Positions 38,022 through 47,602 are shown, numbered from the stretch's first letter. The stretch: 64,000 nt of DNA from Stagnihabitans lacustris (GCF_025950525.1 NZ_JAPDGS010000001.1:62001-126000), one strand, 5' to 3'. Made by a program: numbers and translations. The notes: generated by a model not told the origin, from the letters alone.

Positions 38022-41000
38022 ATGGCGAACAAGACGTCCCTGCAGCTTTTGCCCTATCTGGCGCCCTCTCAGGCCCAGAAGCATGTGACCTATAACGCGG
38101 CCATCCAGCTGTTGGATGTGCTGGTCCAGACCTCGGCTGAAAGCCGCTTTCTGACCGCGCCGCCCCTGACCCCCGTGGCGGGCGACAGTTACATCGTCGG
38201 CCCCGGCGCCTCTGGCGACTGGACCGGCGAGACCAATTCGGTCGCGGTCTTCAACGGGTCGTTCTGGGATTTCTACGAACCCAAGACCGGCTGGCGCGTC
38301 TGGGTGCAATCCGAGGGCGCCGAGGCGGTCTTTGATGGCACCGACTGGACGACCTCGGCTGACCGGCCAGAGCGGGTGGCGCGCCTTGGCATCGCCACCG
38401 ATTCGGATGACACCAACCGCTTGGCCCTGTCCTCGGATGCCAGCTTGTTCAACAACGCAGGCGCCGGCCATCAGTTGAAGATCAACAAGGCCGCGGCGGG
38501 GAATACCGCCTCGATCCTGTTTCAAACCGGCTTTTCGGGCCGGGCCGAGATGGGGACGGTGGGCAACAATGACTTCACGCTGAAGGTCTCGGCCGATGGC
38601 ACGACCTTTGTCAACGGGCTGACGATCGAGGCCGCCACCGGCCGCCTGGTCGCCTCCCGCGGGATCAAGGTCACGCCGGTGGCGGGCGATCCGGCCGCGC
38701 CCGAGAATGGCGATATCTGGTATAATGCGACCACCGGCAAGCTGCGCATCCGTCAGGGCGGCGCGACGGTCAACCTGGTCGACCTGGCGCTGGGCGCCGA
38801 GCAGACCGCGAACAAGGGCCTGCCGCTGGGCTATGCCAGCCTTGATTCCGCGGGCCGTGTGCCTGCGACGCAGCTGCCGTCCTATGTCGACGAGGTGATG
38901 GAGTTCGCCAACCTGGCGGCCTTTCCCTCGACCGGCGAGATCGGCAAGATCTTTGTCGCGCTGGACACCAACAAGACCTGGCGCTGGTCGGGCACGGCCT
39001 ATGTCGAGATCTCGCCCGGGCCGGGCAACACCGATCAGCTGACCGAGGGCGTGTCCAACCTTTACTATACCGCGCCGCGCAGTCTGAACACGGTGCTGAC
39101 CGGCTTTGCGGCGGCGGCAAGCCGGGCGGCGATCACCGCCTCGGATTCGGTGCTGACCGCCCTGCAAAAGACGCAGAAATACCATGCCGATCTGGCGCCG
39201 GTGGCTTTTGGCGGGTCCTATGCCGATCTGACGGGCAGGCCCACCACGGTGGCGGGCTTTGGCCTGACGGACGCGGTGGACCTGGCTTCGACCCAGACGA
39301 TCACCGGCAACAAGACCTTTTCCGGCACGGTGACTTTCGCGTCGCAGACCGTGGCGGACAACGCCTTTCAGCTGCGCGACAATGCCGACACGACCAAACG
39401 CGCGCAATTCGAGCTGGCCAATGTCGCCACCGGCACGACCCGGACCCTGACCGTGCCCAACAACAGCGGCACGCTGATGCTGGCCGAAGAGGATTTCGCA
39501 ACCCGCGCGGCGCTGGTGTCCTGGGCTGCGGGGCGGACGATCTCGGTCGGGCGGGTGGTCCATGCGGCGGGCCATTCCTGGCGCTATCAGGGGTCGGGCA
39601 CGGCGATTTCCGATCTGCCGGGCTGGGTGCCCAATGGCGTGGCCACGGCTGTGCATTTCGGCGCCGACCTGACCGGCGGGGTCAATGCCATTCCCGCGGT
39701 CAGCGCGCTGATCGACTATGTCAATTCGCAGGGCGGCGGCGTCGCGCGGCTTCCGGCGGGGACCTATCTCTGGACGGGCAGCATGTCCAAGGCCAACCTG
39801 CAAAGCGTTATCCTGGAGGGTGAGGGCAACCGCACCCGCCTGGTGCGGGTGGGCAACCAGACCGCGGCGGCGATCCGGTTTTGGGGCGGGTCGAACAACC
39901 GCGTCCGCGCCTTGTTGATCGAATGCCAGGGCTATTCCGGCCGCGGCGTCCTGTTCCAAGAGCGCTTTTCCGGCATCGAGGATTGCGAGTGCAACAACTG
40001 CCCCGACCGGCCCTTTGCCATGCAGGGCGGCGGCGATACGACCTGGGGTCTGGACAGCGCGGGGCGCATCTCGGACGATCCCTTGTTCACCACGCCGGTC
40101 TTTTTCCCGATCGGCTGCTGGATGGAGGAATGTCGGGTGACGCGGACCGGCGGCACGGCCTTCAGCCAAAAGCAGATGCACCATTCGCGCATCACCCGCT
40201 GTTTCTGCCAGGATGTCTATTCCGAGGGCATCACCATCGACAAATGCGACTGGTCGGTCATCACCGGCAACACGCTGTTGAACGTCGGTCTGGTGGATGT
40301 GCAATCCTTCCCGGACCTGGACGCCGGGTCGGGCTATCTCTCGGTCGGTGGTGGCGGTGTCGGCGGTGTCGGCATCGACGGCGCCACGGGTTCGCGTTTT
40401 GCCAAGAACACCATCATCGGGGTGCAGAACAACCAGGCGGTGCGCAACAACCGCATCAAGGCGGCGATCAACCTGGTCAACAACCTGGGCCCCTCGAACG
40501 GAATTCAGGTCGAGGGCAACTATATCTCGGATGCCAAGACCGGGGTCTGGCTGAAGGGCACCAGCTCGGGGGCAACCGGCAACAACTTCCGCCATCAGAT
40601 CGAGGCCAATGTGTTCGATTCGATGGGGACGGCGCCAGGCACCGGCAGCACGCAATTCGGCGCCATCTGGATCGACGCGGGCTGTGCCGACAACATCATC
40701 GGCGAGAACACCCAGATCGGGGGGATTCCGCTGATTTCGGGCGCAGTCGGGGCCAATACGGTCGATTTGACTGCGGCGCCGGTGCCCTTCCTTGTGCCGA
40801 TCGCCGGGGATTACATCATGACCACCTGCGGCGCGGGCGGAGGCGCGGGCACGGTCGCGGGCGGCGCGGGGCGCTGCGACCTCTTCCCCTTCTCGCCGCG
40901 CACCGACATCGGCGTGACGGGGGCCGCGATCAACGTCTCGGTCGGAGTGGCTACGGCTGCGGCGCGGGTGGTGATCTATGATGCCGATGCCTTTGGCCGC

Positions 41001-41312
41001 CCCTCGACGCTGTTGTATGAGTCTGGCGACCTGGATTGCGCGACGGCCGGGGTGAAGACGGCGGCTTTCTCGATCAGCATGCGCCAGAATCGCACCTATT
41101 GGATCGGGGTGCGGACCTCATCGACGGCGACTTTGTCGACCTGGCCGCTGACCGCGACGCCCGACATCAACGGCGGCGCCGCTCCCTCGACCCTGGCGCG
41201 CAAGGTGGCACGCCGGACGATCTCTTTCGCGTCGGCTGCGCCTTCGGTCTGGGGCTGGAACAGCAACGAGATCGCCGCTTCGGCGGCAACCTCGGTCTGG
41301 CTGAAGGTCTGA
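38022..41312 (+). CDS. DUF2793 tail fibre/tailspike-like protein with beta-helix domain
   Basis: A 1096-aa modular protein with the plan of a phage receptor-binding spike. Residues about 5-90 are DUF2793 (LLPYLAPSQAQKHVTYNAAIQLLD... AVFNGSFWDFYEPKTGWRVWV), a tail-attachment-type module common in alphaproteobacterial phage-like loci. Residues 90-530 are Gly/Thr-rich fibre repeats, with NLYYT at 346-350 and TITGNKTFSGTVTF. From about 545, FGADLTGGVNAIPAV and GGGVARLPAGTYLWTG begin a pectate-lyase-3-like right-handed beta-helix. A C-terminal beta domain covers about 930-1096. No signal peptide. No capsid, tail or integrase gene is adjacent, and a strong terminator follows. It may serve a gene transfer agent or tailocin encoded elsewhere. 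Confidence 0.82.
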   Translation: MANKTSLQLLPYLAPSQAQKHVTYNAAIQLLDVLVQTSAESRFLTAPPLTPVAGDSYIVGPGASGDWTGETNSVAVFNGSFWDFYEPKTGWRVWVQSEGAEAVFDGTDWTTSADRPERVARLGIATDSDDTNRLALSSDASLFNNAGAGHQLKINKAAAGNTASILFQTGFSGRAEMGTVGNNDFTLKVSADGTTFVNGLTIEAATGRLVASRGIKVTPVAGDPAAPENGDIWYNATTGKLRIRQGGATVNLVDLALGAEQTANKGLPLGYASLDSAGRVPATQLPSYVDEVMEFANLAAFPSTGEIGKIFVALDTNKTWRWSGTAYVEISPGPGNTDQLTEGVSNLYYTAPRSLNTVLTGFAAAASRAAITASDSVLTALQKTQKYHADLAPVAFGGSYADLTGRPTTVAGFGLTDAVDLASTQTITGNKTFSGTVTFASQTVADNAFQLRDNADTTKRAQFELANVATGTTRTLTVPNNSGTLMLAEEDFATRAALVSWAAGRTISVGRVVHAAGHSWRYQGSGTAISDLPGWVPNGVATAVHFGADLTGGVNAIPAVSALIDYVNSQGGGVARLPAGTYLWTGSMSKANLQSVILEGEGNRTRLVRVGNQTAAAIRFWGGSNNRVRALLIECQGYSGRGVLFQERFSGIEDCECNNCPDRPFAMQGGGDTTWGLDSAGRISDDPLFTTPVFFPIGCWMEECRVTRTGGTAFSQKQMHHSRITRCFCQDVYSEGITIDKCDWSVITGNTLLNVGLVDVQSFPDLDAGSGYLSVGGGGVGGVGIDGATGSRFAKNTIIGVQNNQAVRNNRIKAAINLVNNLGPSNGIQVEGNYISDAKTGVWLKGTSSGATGNNFRHQIEANVFDSMGTAPGTGSTQFGAIWIDAGCADNIIGENTQIGGIPLISGAVGANTVDLTAAPVPFLVPIAGDYIMTTCGAGGGAGTVAGGAGRCDLFPFSPRTDIGVTGAAINVSVGVATAAARVVIYDADAFGRPSTLLYESGDLDCATAGVKTAAFSISMRQNRTYWIGVRTSSTATLSTWPLTATPDINGGAAPSTLARKVARRTISFASAAPSVWGWNSNEIAASAATSVWLKV

Positions 41313-41335
41313 TCGACCGGACCCCCATGCAAAAG

Positions 41336-41369
41336 AAAAGACCCGGCGCCTTGCGGTGCCGGGTCTTTT
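41336..41369. terminator. Bidirectional terminator between tailspike gene and rpmB
   Basis: A 15-bp stem (AAAAGACCCGGCGCC / GGTGCCGGGTCTTTT, one wobble pair) with loop TTGC carries A- and T-runs on both sides, so it can stop both converging transcripts. Confidence 0.9.
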
Positions 41370-41385
41370 GTCATCTGTGACAGGT

Positions 41386-41673
41386 TCAGGCCGCAGCCAT
41401 GGCCTTCAGAACGTCTTTCTTGATCGCCAGCGCGTCGGAGGACAGCTCGGTGTCCTTGGCCTTCAGCAGGAAGGCGTCCAGGCCGCCGCGGTGATCCACG
41501 GTGCGCAGGGCATGCGCCGTGATGCGCAGCTGGAAGCTGCGGCCCAGGATGTCCGAGATCAAGGTGGTCTCGTTCAGGTTGGGCAAGAACCGGCGACGGG
41601 TCTTGTTGTTGGCGTGGCTGATCTTGTTGCCAGACATGGGGCCTTTGCCCGAGAGTTCGCAGACGCGCGACAT
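41386..41673 (-). CDS. rpmB: 50S ribosomal protein L28
   Basis: A 95-aa large-subunit protein. The conserved start [32 protein letters not shown] is complete, and the alphaproteobacterial C-terminal extension follows. It is transcribed alone and ends at the shared terminator. Zinc-binding Cys pairs of some L28 forms are absent, as is common. meaB lies 71 bp upstream on the same strand. Confidence 0.97.
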   Translation of the reverse strand: MSRVCELSGKGPMSGNKISHANNKTRRRFLPNLNETTLISDILGRSFQLRITAHALRTVDHRGGLDAFLLKAKDTELSSDALAIKKDVLKAMAAA

Positions 41674-41744
41674 GTGGTGTTCCTTCGTGTGTCAAGACGA
41701 GAACACCGCCCATGAGGCGGCGTCCGAATTCGATTGCAGCGGCT

Positions 41745-42755
41745 TTAGGCGGAATCACTGGCAAGGTCAAGGGCGGAACGTGACAGCTTGGCCAGAAGCC
41801 CGCCATTCAACAGGTCGGCCGCGGCGGCTTCGGGCGGGCGGCCCCGGGCCACCTGATCGGCCAGGGCCGCCATCCGTTCGGCGACATCGGGGCGCAGCAG
41901 CACCGAAAGCAGCCCCTCGCGGACCTCTTGGGCGAACCAGTGCCGGGCCTGGTCGGCCCTTGTGCGGTCGAAATGGCCCTGTTCCTTGCGCCAATGAGTC
42001 AGGCGCCCAATCGCCTCCCAGGCCTCGGTCAGCCCGCGCCCCTCGGTGGCCGAAACGGTCAGGGCTGCGGGGAAATCCTCCGGGTCCTGCGGGCGGGGCC
42101 GCATCAGCCGCAGGGCGCCAGCGTAATCGGCCAGCGTCCGTTGCGCCTGGGGCAACAGATCGCCATCGGCCTTGTTGACCAGCAAAAGGTCGGCCATCTC
42201 CATGATGCCGCGCTTGACGCCCTGCAGCTCGTCGCCCCCCGCGGGCGCCAACAGCAGCAGAAAGACATCACACAGCGCCGCCACCACGGTTTCGGATTGG
42301 CCGACGCCCACGGTCTCGATCAGGACCACATCGAAACCCGCCGCCTCGCAAAGCGTGACGGCCTCGCGGGTGCGGCGCGCGACGCCCCCCAGTTCGGCCC
42401 GGGCCGGAGAGGGGCGGATAAATGCGCGCGGCTCACGCGAAAGCCGCTCCATCCGCGTCTTGTCGCCGAGAATCGAGCCCCCGGTGCGCGCCGAGGAGGG
42501 GTCCACCGCCAGCACCGCGACCTTGTGGCCAAGGCCTGTCAGCATCAGCCCAAAGGCCTCGATGAACGAGGATTTGCCGACGCCGGGCGTCCCCGTGAGC
42601 CCGATCCGCAAGGCGGGGCGCGGGGGCAGGGCGGTCAGCAACTCCAAAGCCTGCGCCCGGTGATCGGGCCGCGCGCTTTCCACCAGGGTGATGGCCCGGG
42701 CCAGCGCCCGGCGGTCGCCTTGGGTCAGGTCATGGGAGAGTTGGGCGATGTCCAT
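41745..42755 (-). CDS. meaB: Methylmalonyl-CoA mutase-associated GTPase MeaB
   Basis: A 336-aa G3E-type GTPase that protects and reloads the adenosylcobalamin cofactor of methylmalonyl-CoA mutase. The P-loop is GLTGTPGVGKSSF. VLAVDPSSARTGGSILGDKTRM and the Mg site in IETVGVGQSE are family signatures, and LLVNKADGD is the guanine-recognition motif. The mutase gene itself is not in the window. It runs in the same direction as rpmB. Confidence 0.92.
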   Translation of the reverse strand: MDIAQLSHDLTQGDRRALARAITLVESARPDHRAQALELLTALPPRPALRIGLTGTPGVGKSSFIEAFGLMLTGLGHKVAVLAVDPSSARTGGSILGDKTRMERLSREPRAFIRPSPARAELGGVARRTREAVTLCEAAGFDVVLIETVGVGQSETVVAALCDVFLLLLAPAGGDELQGVKRGIMEMADLLLVNKADGDLLPQAQRTLADYAGALRLMRPRPQDPEDFPAALTVSATEGRGLTEAWEAIGRLTHWRKEQGHFDRTRADQARHWFAQEVREGLLSVLLRPDVAERMAALADQVARGRPPEAAAADLLNGGLLAKLSRSALDLASDSA

Positions 42756-42921
42756 GGGGCAGTTGTGACAAAAGCCGGGGCGGGGGGGAAGGGGGCATCG
42801 GGTCGCGGCCTGCAGGGCGGACTAAACCCTGGCGATTGCCCTGATCTACCCCCGATTGCGTCACAGTCTTGCCATGCGGTGCGGCAAGCTTGGCACAACT
42901 TTGCATGACAGGATTTTCCGG

Positions 42922-43557
42922 ATGAGTTTGCCCCTTTCTCTTTTGACCATGGCCCTGACCCTTGGGCTGATCGCGCTGGCCCTGGTCAAGACCGCGACCA
43001 TCGCCCGCGCCCATTACACCTATTCCAGCCATGCGCTGGAAAACATCGCAGGATTTTCGCCGCTGTTTCTGGGCCTTGCCCTGATGGCCGCCATGCCTGT
43101 CGGGTTGGAAACCAACGTCATCGCCTATGTGATCGGCGGCGACTGGGACAGCCCCTATGTCTTGCATTTCCCCACCGCCGAGGATTTCTGGCTGCGCTTT
43201 GTGCCCTATCACCTGGCCACCCGCTCTGACACGGTCTTGTCAGACTACCGGCTGGCGTTTGACGTTGTGGCTCTGGGGTGGGCGGGGCTTGCCCTGCGCA
43301 GCCTGATCAAGGGCGCCAAAGAGCGGGGGGCGGTCTCTTGGGCGCGGATTTTGCCTTGGGTCCTGGCCTATGCGGCGGTCTATTTCGTCGCCATCGAGAC
43401 GCTTTTGTATCTTTTCGCTCATGTGCTGGGCTCTGTGATGTTGCTGGGCAATTACTGGTTTGTGCCGCTGATCTTGATGTTCTTTGCGGCAGCCGGGGGC
43501 TCGACCAAGATCTATGACAGCAGCGGCAGGCATATCGGCGAGATCCGCCGCTATTAG
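42922..43557 (+). CDS. Hypothetical membrane protein
   Basis: A 211-aa protein with about five hydrophobic segments (LLTMALTLGLIALALV, ENIAGFSPLFLGLALMAAMPVG, LAFDVVALGWAGLALRSL, ILPWVLAYAAVYFVAIETLLYLFAHVLG, YWFVPLILMFFAAAGG). The middle loop has DWDSPYVLHFPTAEDFWLRF, and the C-terminus (STKIYDSSGRHIGEIRRY) is cytoplasm-like. No named family comes to mind. ATG 42922 fits the hydrophobic start better than the open extension to 42856. It precedes rimO by 73 bp on the same strand. Confidence 0.65.
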   Translation: MSLPLSLLTMALTLGLIALALVKTATIARAHYTYSSHALENIAGFSPLFLGLALMAAMPVGLETNVIAYVIGGDWDSPYVLHFPTAEDFWLRFVPYHLATRSDTVLSDYRLAFDVVALGWAGLALRSLIKGAKERGAVSWARILPWVLAYAAVYFVAIETLLYLFAHVLGSVMLLGNYWFVPLILMFFAAAGGSTKIYDSSGRHIGEIRRY

Positions 43558-43630
43558 CCTCGTGCCGCTCTTGGGCCTTTGCGGGCGGGCATCTTCCCCG
43601 GTGCCCGCCTTTGCGTTATAGGCTGGGCCC

Positions 43631-45013
43631 ATGTCCCAGAACCCGCCCAATCTCCGCCCCGACCTTGCGCCCCGTGCGCTGATCACCGATGCCCCGCGCC
43701 CGGGCCAGCCGACCATCGGCATGGTATCGCTCGGTTGCCCCAAGGCGCTGGTCGACAGCGAACGCATCCTGACCCGCCTGCGAGCCGAGGGCTATGCGAT
43801 CTCACCCGATTACCAGGGGGCCGAGGCGGTCATCGTCAACACCTGCGGCTTCCTGGATAGCGCGAAGGCCGAGAGCCTGGCCGCCATCGGGGAGGCCCTG
43901 CAGCACAACGGCAAGGTGATCGTCACGGGCTGCCTGGGGGCAGAGCCCGAGTATATCACCGGCGCCCATCCCAAGGTTCTGGCCGTCACCGGGCCGCATC
44001 AATACGAACAGGTTCTGGATGCGGTCCACAAGGCCGTGCCGCCCTCGCCCGATCCGTTCATCGACCTTCTGCCCGCGACCGGCGTGACGCTGACGCCGCG
44101 GCATTACAGCTATCTGAAAATATCTGAGGGCTGTAACCACAAGTGCAAGTTCTGCATCATCCCGGACATGCGCGGGCGCCTGGTCTCCCGCCCCGCCCAT
44201 GCCGTGCTGCGTGAGGCGGAAAAGCTGGTCGAGGCCGGGGTGCGGGAACTCTTGGTGATCAGCCAGGATACCTCCGCCTATGGCGTGGATATCAAACACG
44301 CGGCCTCTCCGTGGAAAGACCGCGAGGTGCGCGCCCATATCACCGACCTTGCGCGGGAGATGGGGTCGCTTGGGGCCTGGGTGCGGCTGCATTACGTCTA
44401 TCCCTATCCGCATGTCCGCGACCTGGTGCCGCTTATGGCAGAAGGACTGATCCTGCCCTATCTGGACATCCCGTTTCAGCACGCCCATCCCGATGTGCTG
44501 AAACGGATGGCGCGGCCGGCGGCTTCGGCCCGCACGCTGGACGAAATCGCGGCCTGGCGCAGCATCTGCCCCGATATAACGCTGCGGTCGACCTTCATCG
44601 TGGGCTATCCGGGAGAGACCGAGGCCGAGTTCCAGACCCTGCTGGATTGGCTGGACGAGGCGCAATTGGACCGCGTCGGGGCCTTCCAATACGAAAACGT
44701 CGCGGGGGCGCGGTCGAACGACCTGCCCGACCATGTGGCGGATGACGTGAAGCAAGACCGCTACGACCGCTTCATGGAGAAGGCCCAGGCGATTTCCGAG
44801 GCCAAGTTGGCGGCCAAGGTGGGGACCACGATCCAGGTCATCGTGGACGAGGTGGATGAGGACGGCGCGACCTGCCGCACCAAGGCCGACGCACCCGAGA
44901 TCGACGGAAACCTGTTCATCGACGAGGATTTCGAGGGGCTGAAGCCGGGGGATATCGTGACGGTCGAGGTGGATGAGGCCGGGGAATACGACCTGTGGGG
45001 CCGGGTGGTGTGA
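43631..45013 (+). CDS. rimO: Ribosomal protein S12 methylthiotransferase RimO
   Basis: A 460-aa radical-SAM enzyme adding a methylthio group to Asp88 of ribosomal protein S12. The N-terminal MTTase domain has cluster cysteines C36, C72 and C101 ([33 protein letters not shown]). The radical-SAM cluster is CNHKCKFC at 168-175. A C-terminal TRAM domain ends the protein ([22 protein letters not shown]). SLGCPKA and the S12-type loops separate it from MiaB. The DUF1444 gene starts 4 bp after its stop. Confidence 0.96.
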   Translation: MSQNPPNLRPDLAPRALITDAPRPGQPTIGMVSLGCPKALVDSERILTRLRAEGYAISPDYQGAEAVIVNTCGFLDSAKAESLAAIGEALQHNGKVIVTGCLGAEPEYITGAHPKVLAVTGPHQYEQVLDAVHKAVPPSPDPFIDLLPATGVTLTPRHYSYLKISEGCNHKCKFCIIPDMRGRLVSRPAHAVLREAEKLVEAGVRELLVISQDTSAYGVDIKHAASPWKDREVRAHITDLAREMGSLGAWVRLHYVYPYPHVRDLVPLMAEGLILPYLDIPFQHAHPDVLKRMARPAASARTLDEIAAWRSICPDITLRSTFIVGYPGETEAEFQTLLDWLDEAQLDRVGAFQYENVAGARSNDLPDHVADDVKQDRYDRFMEKAQAISEAKLAAKVGTTIQVIVDEVDEDGATCRTKADAPEIDGNLFIDEDFEGLKPGDIVTVEVDEAGEYDLWGRVV

Positions 45014-45017
45014 GGGG

Positions 45018-45851
45018 ATGAAACGGTTGACCTGGCTGCTTGCCGCGCTTCTGCCCTGCTCGGCCCAAGCGGACGACATGCCCGAGACCCTGGAGCGGAT
45101 GGCTCGGGTCGCTCGGGAGGTGCCTTGCGTGGTGACGGCCGAGGTCGAGGGCACTTTGCTCTTGGTCAAGGACTGCAAGGGGGCCGAACTGCGCTACAGC
45201 CCCGACAAGTTGATGGTGGAGTTGCAGGACATTTCGGACGAGGCCGACAAGGAACGCCTGACTCGTCAGCGGATCGAAGCCGGGATCGCGGCGGTTTATC
45301 GCTCGGTCGAACCGACGCTGGCCGATGTTCAGAAAGACTTGGTGCCGGTCATTCGGCCCATATCCTTTTTCCGAGGCCTCGCCCCCAGCCCGGACCCGAT
45401 CCTGTCGCGCGGCTTCCTCGACGGGTTGGGCATCGCCTACGCCATTTCGTCGCCGGGTACTCTGGCCTATGTCAGCGAGAAGACGGCGCAAGACCTCGGG
45501 CTGGATGCTGCAGGGCTTGACGCCTTGGCCCGGGAAAACTTGGCGGCGCGGGCGTTGAGCGTGACTTGGGAGCCCCTGAGCCAAGCGCCCTGGATGGCCT
45601 CGGCCCGGCTGGACCTGGCCATCCAGGGCAGTCTTCTCCTCGTGCCCGAGGCCTTTGCCCCCCTGGCCGCCGAACATGGCGATCTGATTATCCTGCATCC
45701 TGACCAGACCACGTTGCTTGTTCTCGCCTCGGACGAAGTCGATCCGCTGCTTATACGGCAGACGGCAGCAGAGTTGTTTGCAGGCTCCCCGCTCGGGATC
45801 ACGCCCGAGCTGTTCCTATGGCACGAGGGCAAGATCACGCTTTTGCCGTGA
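45018..45851 (+). CDS. DUF1444 family exported protein
   Basis: A 277-aa protein with a signal peptide (MKRLTWLLAALLPCSAQA). The mature part resembles DUF1444: an RISFFRG-like strand, ILSRGFLDGLGIAYAISSPGTLAYVSEKTAQDLGL, then LARENLAARALSV, LLLVPEAF and DLIILHPDQTTLLV. Function is unknown. Its position 4 bp after rimO suggests co-transcription, but export makes a shared role with an S12-modifying enzyme unlikely. A small CGCGCC-AATC-GGCGCG hairpin at 45903-45918 follows. Confidence 0.72.
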   Translation: MKRLTWLLAALLPCSAQADDMPETLERMARVAREVPCVVTAEVEGTLLLVKDCKGAELRYSPDKLMVELQDISDEADKERLTRQRIEAGIAAVYRSVEPTLADVQKDLVPVIRPISFFRGLAPSPDPILSRGFLDGLGIAYAISSPGTLAYVSEKTAQDLGLDAAGLDALARENLAARALSVTWEPLSQAPWMASARLDLAIQGSLLLVPEAFAPLAAEHGDLIILHPDQTTLLVLASDEVDPLLIRQTAAELFAGSPLGITPELFLWHEGKITLLP

Positions 45852-46012
45852 CCGTGGCCGCCATCGACGTCGCTTCTCCTGTTCCCTGGCCTTGGTACAT
45901 CGCGCGCCAATCGGCGCGACCAACCCCTTCACCAAACCATCACCCCTCCATCACGCATCCGTTACCTGCACCCCCTAACCCCGCTCCAAGCCTTGCAACC
46001 TTCGGAGCCCCC

Positions 46013-47002
46013 ATGCGTCTTCTCTCTCTCGCCCTTGTGGCCGCCATCGCCCTGACCGGCGCGGCCCAGGCCCGTGATGTCATCCACCTGACCGGGTCGT
46101 CCACCGTCCTGCCCTTCGCCACGATCGTGGCCGAGGCCTTTGGCCAGAACACCAACTTCAAGACCCCCGTCGTCGAAGGCGGCGGCACGGGCGCCGGCAT
46201 CGCCAAGTTCTGCGAGGGCGTCGGTGAAGGCTCGGTCGATATCGCCAATGCCTCGCGCAAGATGAAGTCGGGCGAGGCCAACACCTGCCGCAAGAACGGC
46301 GTCACGGAGGTCCTGGAACTGCGCTTTGGCTATGACGGCATCGTCTTTGCCTCGGCCGCGCAGGGCCCCGCCTTCGCCTTCACGCCCTCGATGCTGTTCA
46401 AGGCCATGGCGGCCGAAGTCGATGTCGGCGGCCAACTGGTGCCCAACCCCTATACGACCTGGAACCAGATCGACCCCGCTTTGCCTGCGCAAGAGATCCT
46501 GTTGTATATCCCGGGTTCCAAGCACGGCACGCGTGAGGTTTTCGACACCAAGGTCACGACCAAGGGCTGCACCGTCTTCAAGACCGACAAGCTGTTCAAA
46601 AAGCGCGACGGCAAGGCCGATGCCTGCCTGACCTATCGCAACGACGGCCGCGTCGTGGAAATCGACGGCGATTACACCGAGACGCTGTCGCGCCTGAAAG
46701 CCAATCCGCAAGCCATCGGCGTCTTTGGCCTGTCCTTCTATGAGAACAACACCGACAAGCTGCAGGTCGCCTCGTATATGGGCGTGGTGCCGTCGAAATC
46801 GACCATCTCTTCGGGCAAGTATTTCATCTCGCGCCCGCTGTTCATCTACATCAAGACGCAGAATTACAGCGTCGTTCCGGGCCTGAAAGAGTTCGCGCAG
46901 TTCTTTGTATCCAACGAGATCGCAGGCGCGGGCGGGCCGCTGGAAAGCTATGGCCTGGTCGTCGACCCCAAGCTGTCCTCGGCCCAAGCCAAGACCAACT
47001 GA
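46013..47002 (+). CDS. PstS family phosphate-binding protein, orphan
   Basis: A 329-aa periplasmic substrate-binding protein with a signal peptide ending near AAQA. LTGSSTVLPFATIVAEAF and EGGGTGAGIAKFCEGVG are the phosphate-contacting N-terminal loops of the PstS/SphX type, and KHGTREVFD supplies the third anion loop. No pstC, pstA, pstB or phoU follows; a terminator closes the gene. It may feed a transporter encoded elsewhere or act as a phosphate scavenger. No clear Pho box was seen in the 161 bp upstream. Confidence 0.85.
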   Translation: MRLLSLALVAAIALTGAAQARDVIHLTGSSTVLPFATIVAEAFGQNTNFKTPVVEGGGTGAGIAKFCEGVGEGSVDIANASRKMKSGEANTCRKNGVTEVLELRFGYDGIVFASAAQGPAFAFTPSMLFKAMAAEVDVGGQLVPNPYTTWNQIDPALPAQEILLYIPGSKHGTREVFDTKVTTKGCTVFKTDKLFKKRDGKADACLTYRNDGRVVEIDGDYTETLSRLKANPQAIGVFGLSFYENNTDKLQVASYMGVVPSKSTISSGKYFISRPLFIYIKTQNYSVVPGLKEFAQFFVSNEIAGAGGPLESYGLVVDPKLSSAQAKTN

Positions 47003-47035
47003 GCCTGAACGGCGGGTCGCAGCCGCCCAAGGACC

Positions 47036-47066
47036 AAGCGCCCTCCCCCCGTGGGAGGGCGCTTTT
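47036..47066 (+). terminator. Rho-independent terminator after pstS-like gene
   Basis: AAGCGCCCTCCC and GGGAGGGCGCTT form a 12-bp stem with a 5-base loop, followed by TTTT in all. It isolates the PstS-like gene from the downstream pair. Confidence 0.88.
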
Positions 47067-47115
47067 CCTTTGCGCCCCAGCGTTGTGATACGCGGCAATT
47101 CAAGTGTTCCGTCGC

Positions 47116-47130
47116 GCACAGTCACTGTGC
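47116..47130. promoter_or_regulatory. Perfect 15-bp palindrome GCACAGT-C-ACTGTGC
   Basis: A perfect 7-bp inverted repeat with a one-base centre lies 215 bp upstream of the first small secreted protein gene, in a 278-bp gap with unusually AT-rich stretches (TTTAGCCTATTGAAATCGC). It is a candidate regulator-binding site for that transcript. Confidence 0.5.
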
Positions 47131-47344
47131 TGAGCCAGATTTAGCCTATTGAAATCGCAAGGTTTTCACCAATTATCACGCAAGCGTGAGGCCCCTTGTG
47201 ACACTCCTGTGACGTCCCCAGATGTGTTCGGCAAGGCAGGGAAATGCCGGGCCCCACAAAGGCCGACGCGACATTTCCGGACTGCCGAAGCAGACCGCCG
47301 CCCCCAAATGGAACAGGAGGGGTGGCAACCAAAGGAGATCAAAG

Positions 47345-47602
47345 ATGATCCGCAAGAACATGATCCTCGTGGCACTGGCCACCACCTTGGCCGCCGGTTC
47401 GGCCTTTGCCGGGACCCAAGTCACCGGCACCGTCGCGAAAGTCGACACGGCCCAGGGCTATGTCTGGCTGGACAATGGCGTCAAGTATGACGTCGGCACC
47501 GAATTCGCCCATGGCATCCTGCCGGGCAACGGCGTTTCGCTGGTCGTGACGCCCAGCGGCACCGACTTTGACGTGGTCAGCGCGCAGCCCACTGGCCTGT
47601 AA
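47345..47602 (+). CDS. Small exported DUF1344-like protein (first of tandem pair)
   Basis: An 85-aa protein: signal peptide (MIRKNMILVALATTLAAGSAFA) plus a mature domain of about 63 residues, GTQVTGTVAKVDTAQGYVWLDNGVKYDVG...LPGNGVSLVVT, which looks like a small beta-barrel (OB/PRC-like) of the DUF1344 kind. AAAGGAG precedes the ATG. The next gene encodes a close paralogue. Function is unknown; the fold suggests binding in the periplasm. Confidence 0.72.
   Translation: MIRKNMILVALATTLAAGSAFAGTQVTGTVAKVDTAQGYVWLDNGVKYDVGTEFAHGILPGNGVSLVVTPSGTDFDVVSAQPTGL

Noticed and set aside
37959-40655. Long open frame (898 codons) antisense to the tailspike-like gene
   Set aside because: It is Arg/Gly/His/Gln-rich with no recognisable domain, and is the usual by-product of high-GC codon bias opposite a real gene.
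38022-41312. Prophage remnant at the tailspike locus
   Set aside because: No integrase, capsid, portal, lysis gene or attachment repeats are found on either side; neighbours are ordinary chromosomal genes and the terminator is intact.
45852-46012. Pho box upstream of the PstS-like gene
   Set aside because: I looked for CTGTCAT-type repeats with the standard spacing and saw none; only a small GC hairpin and repeated CCATCAC motifs are present.
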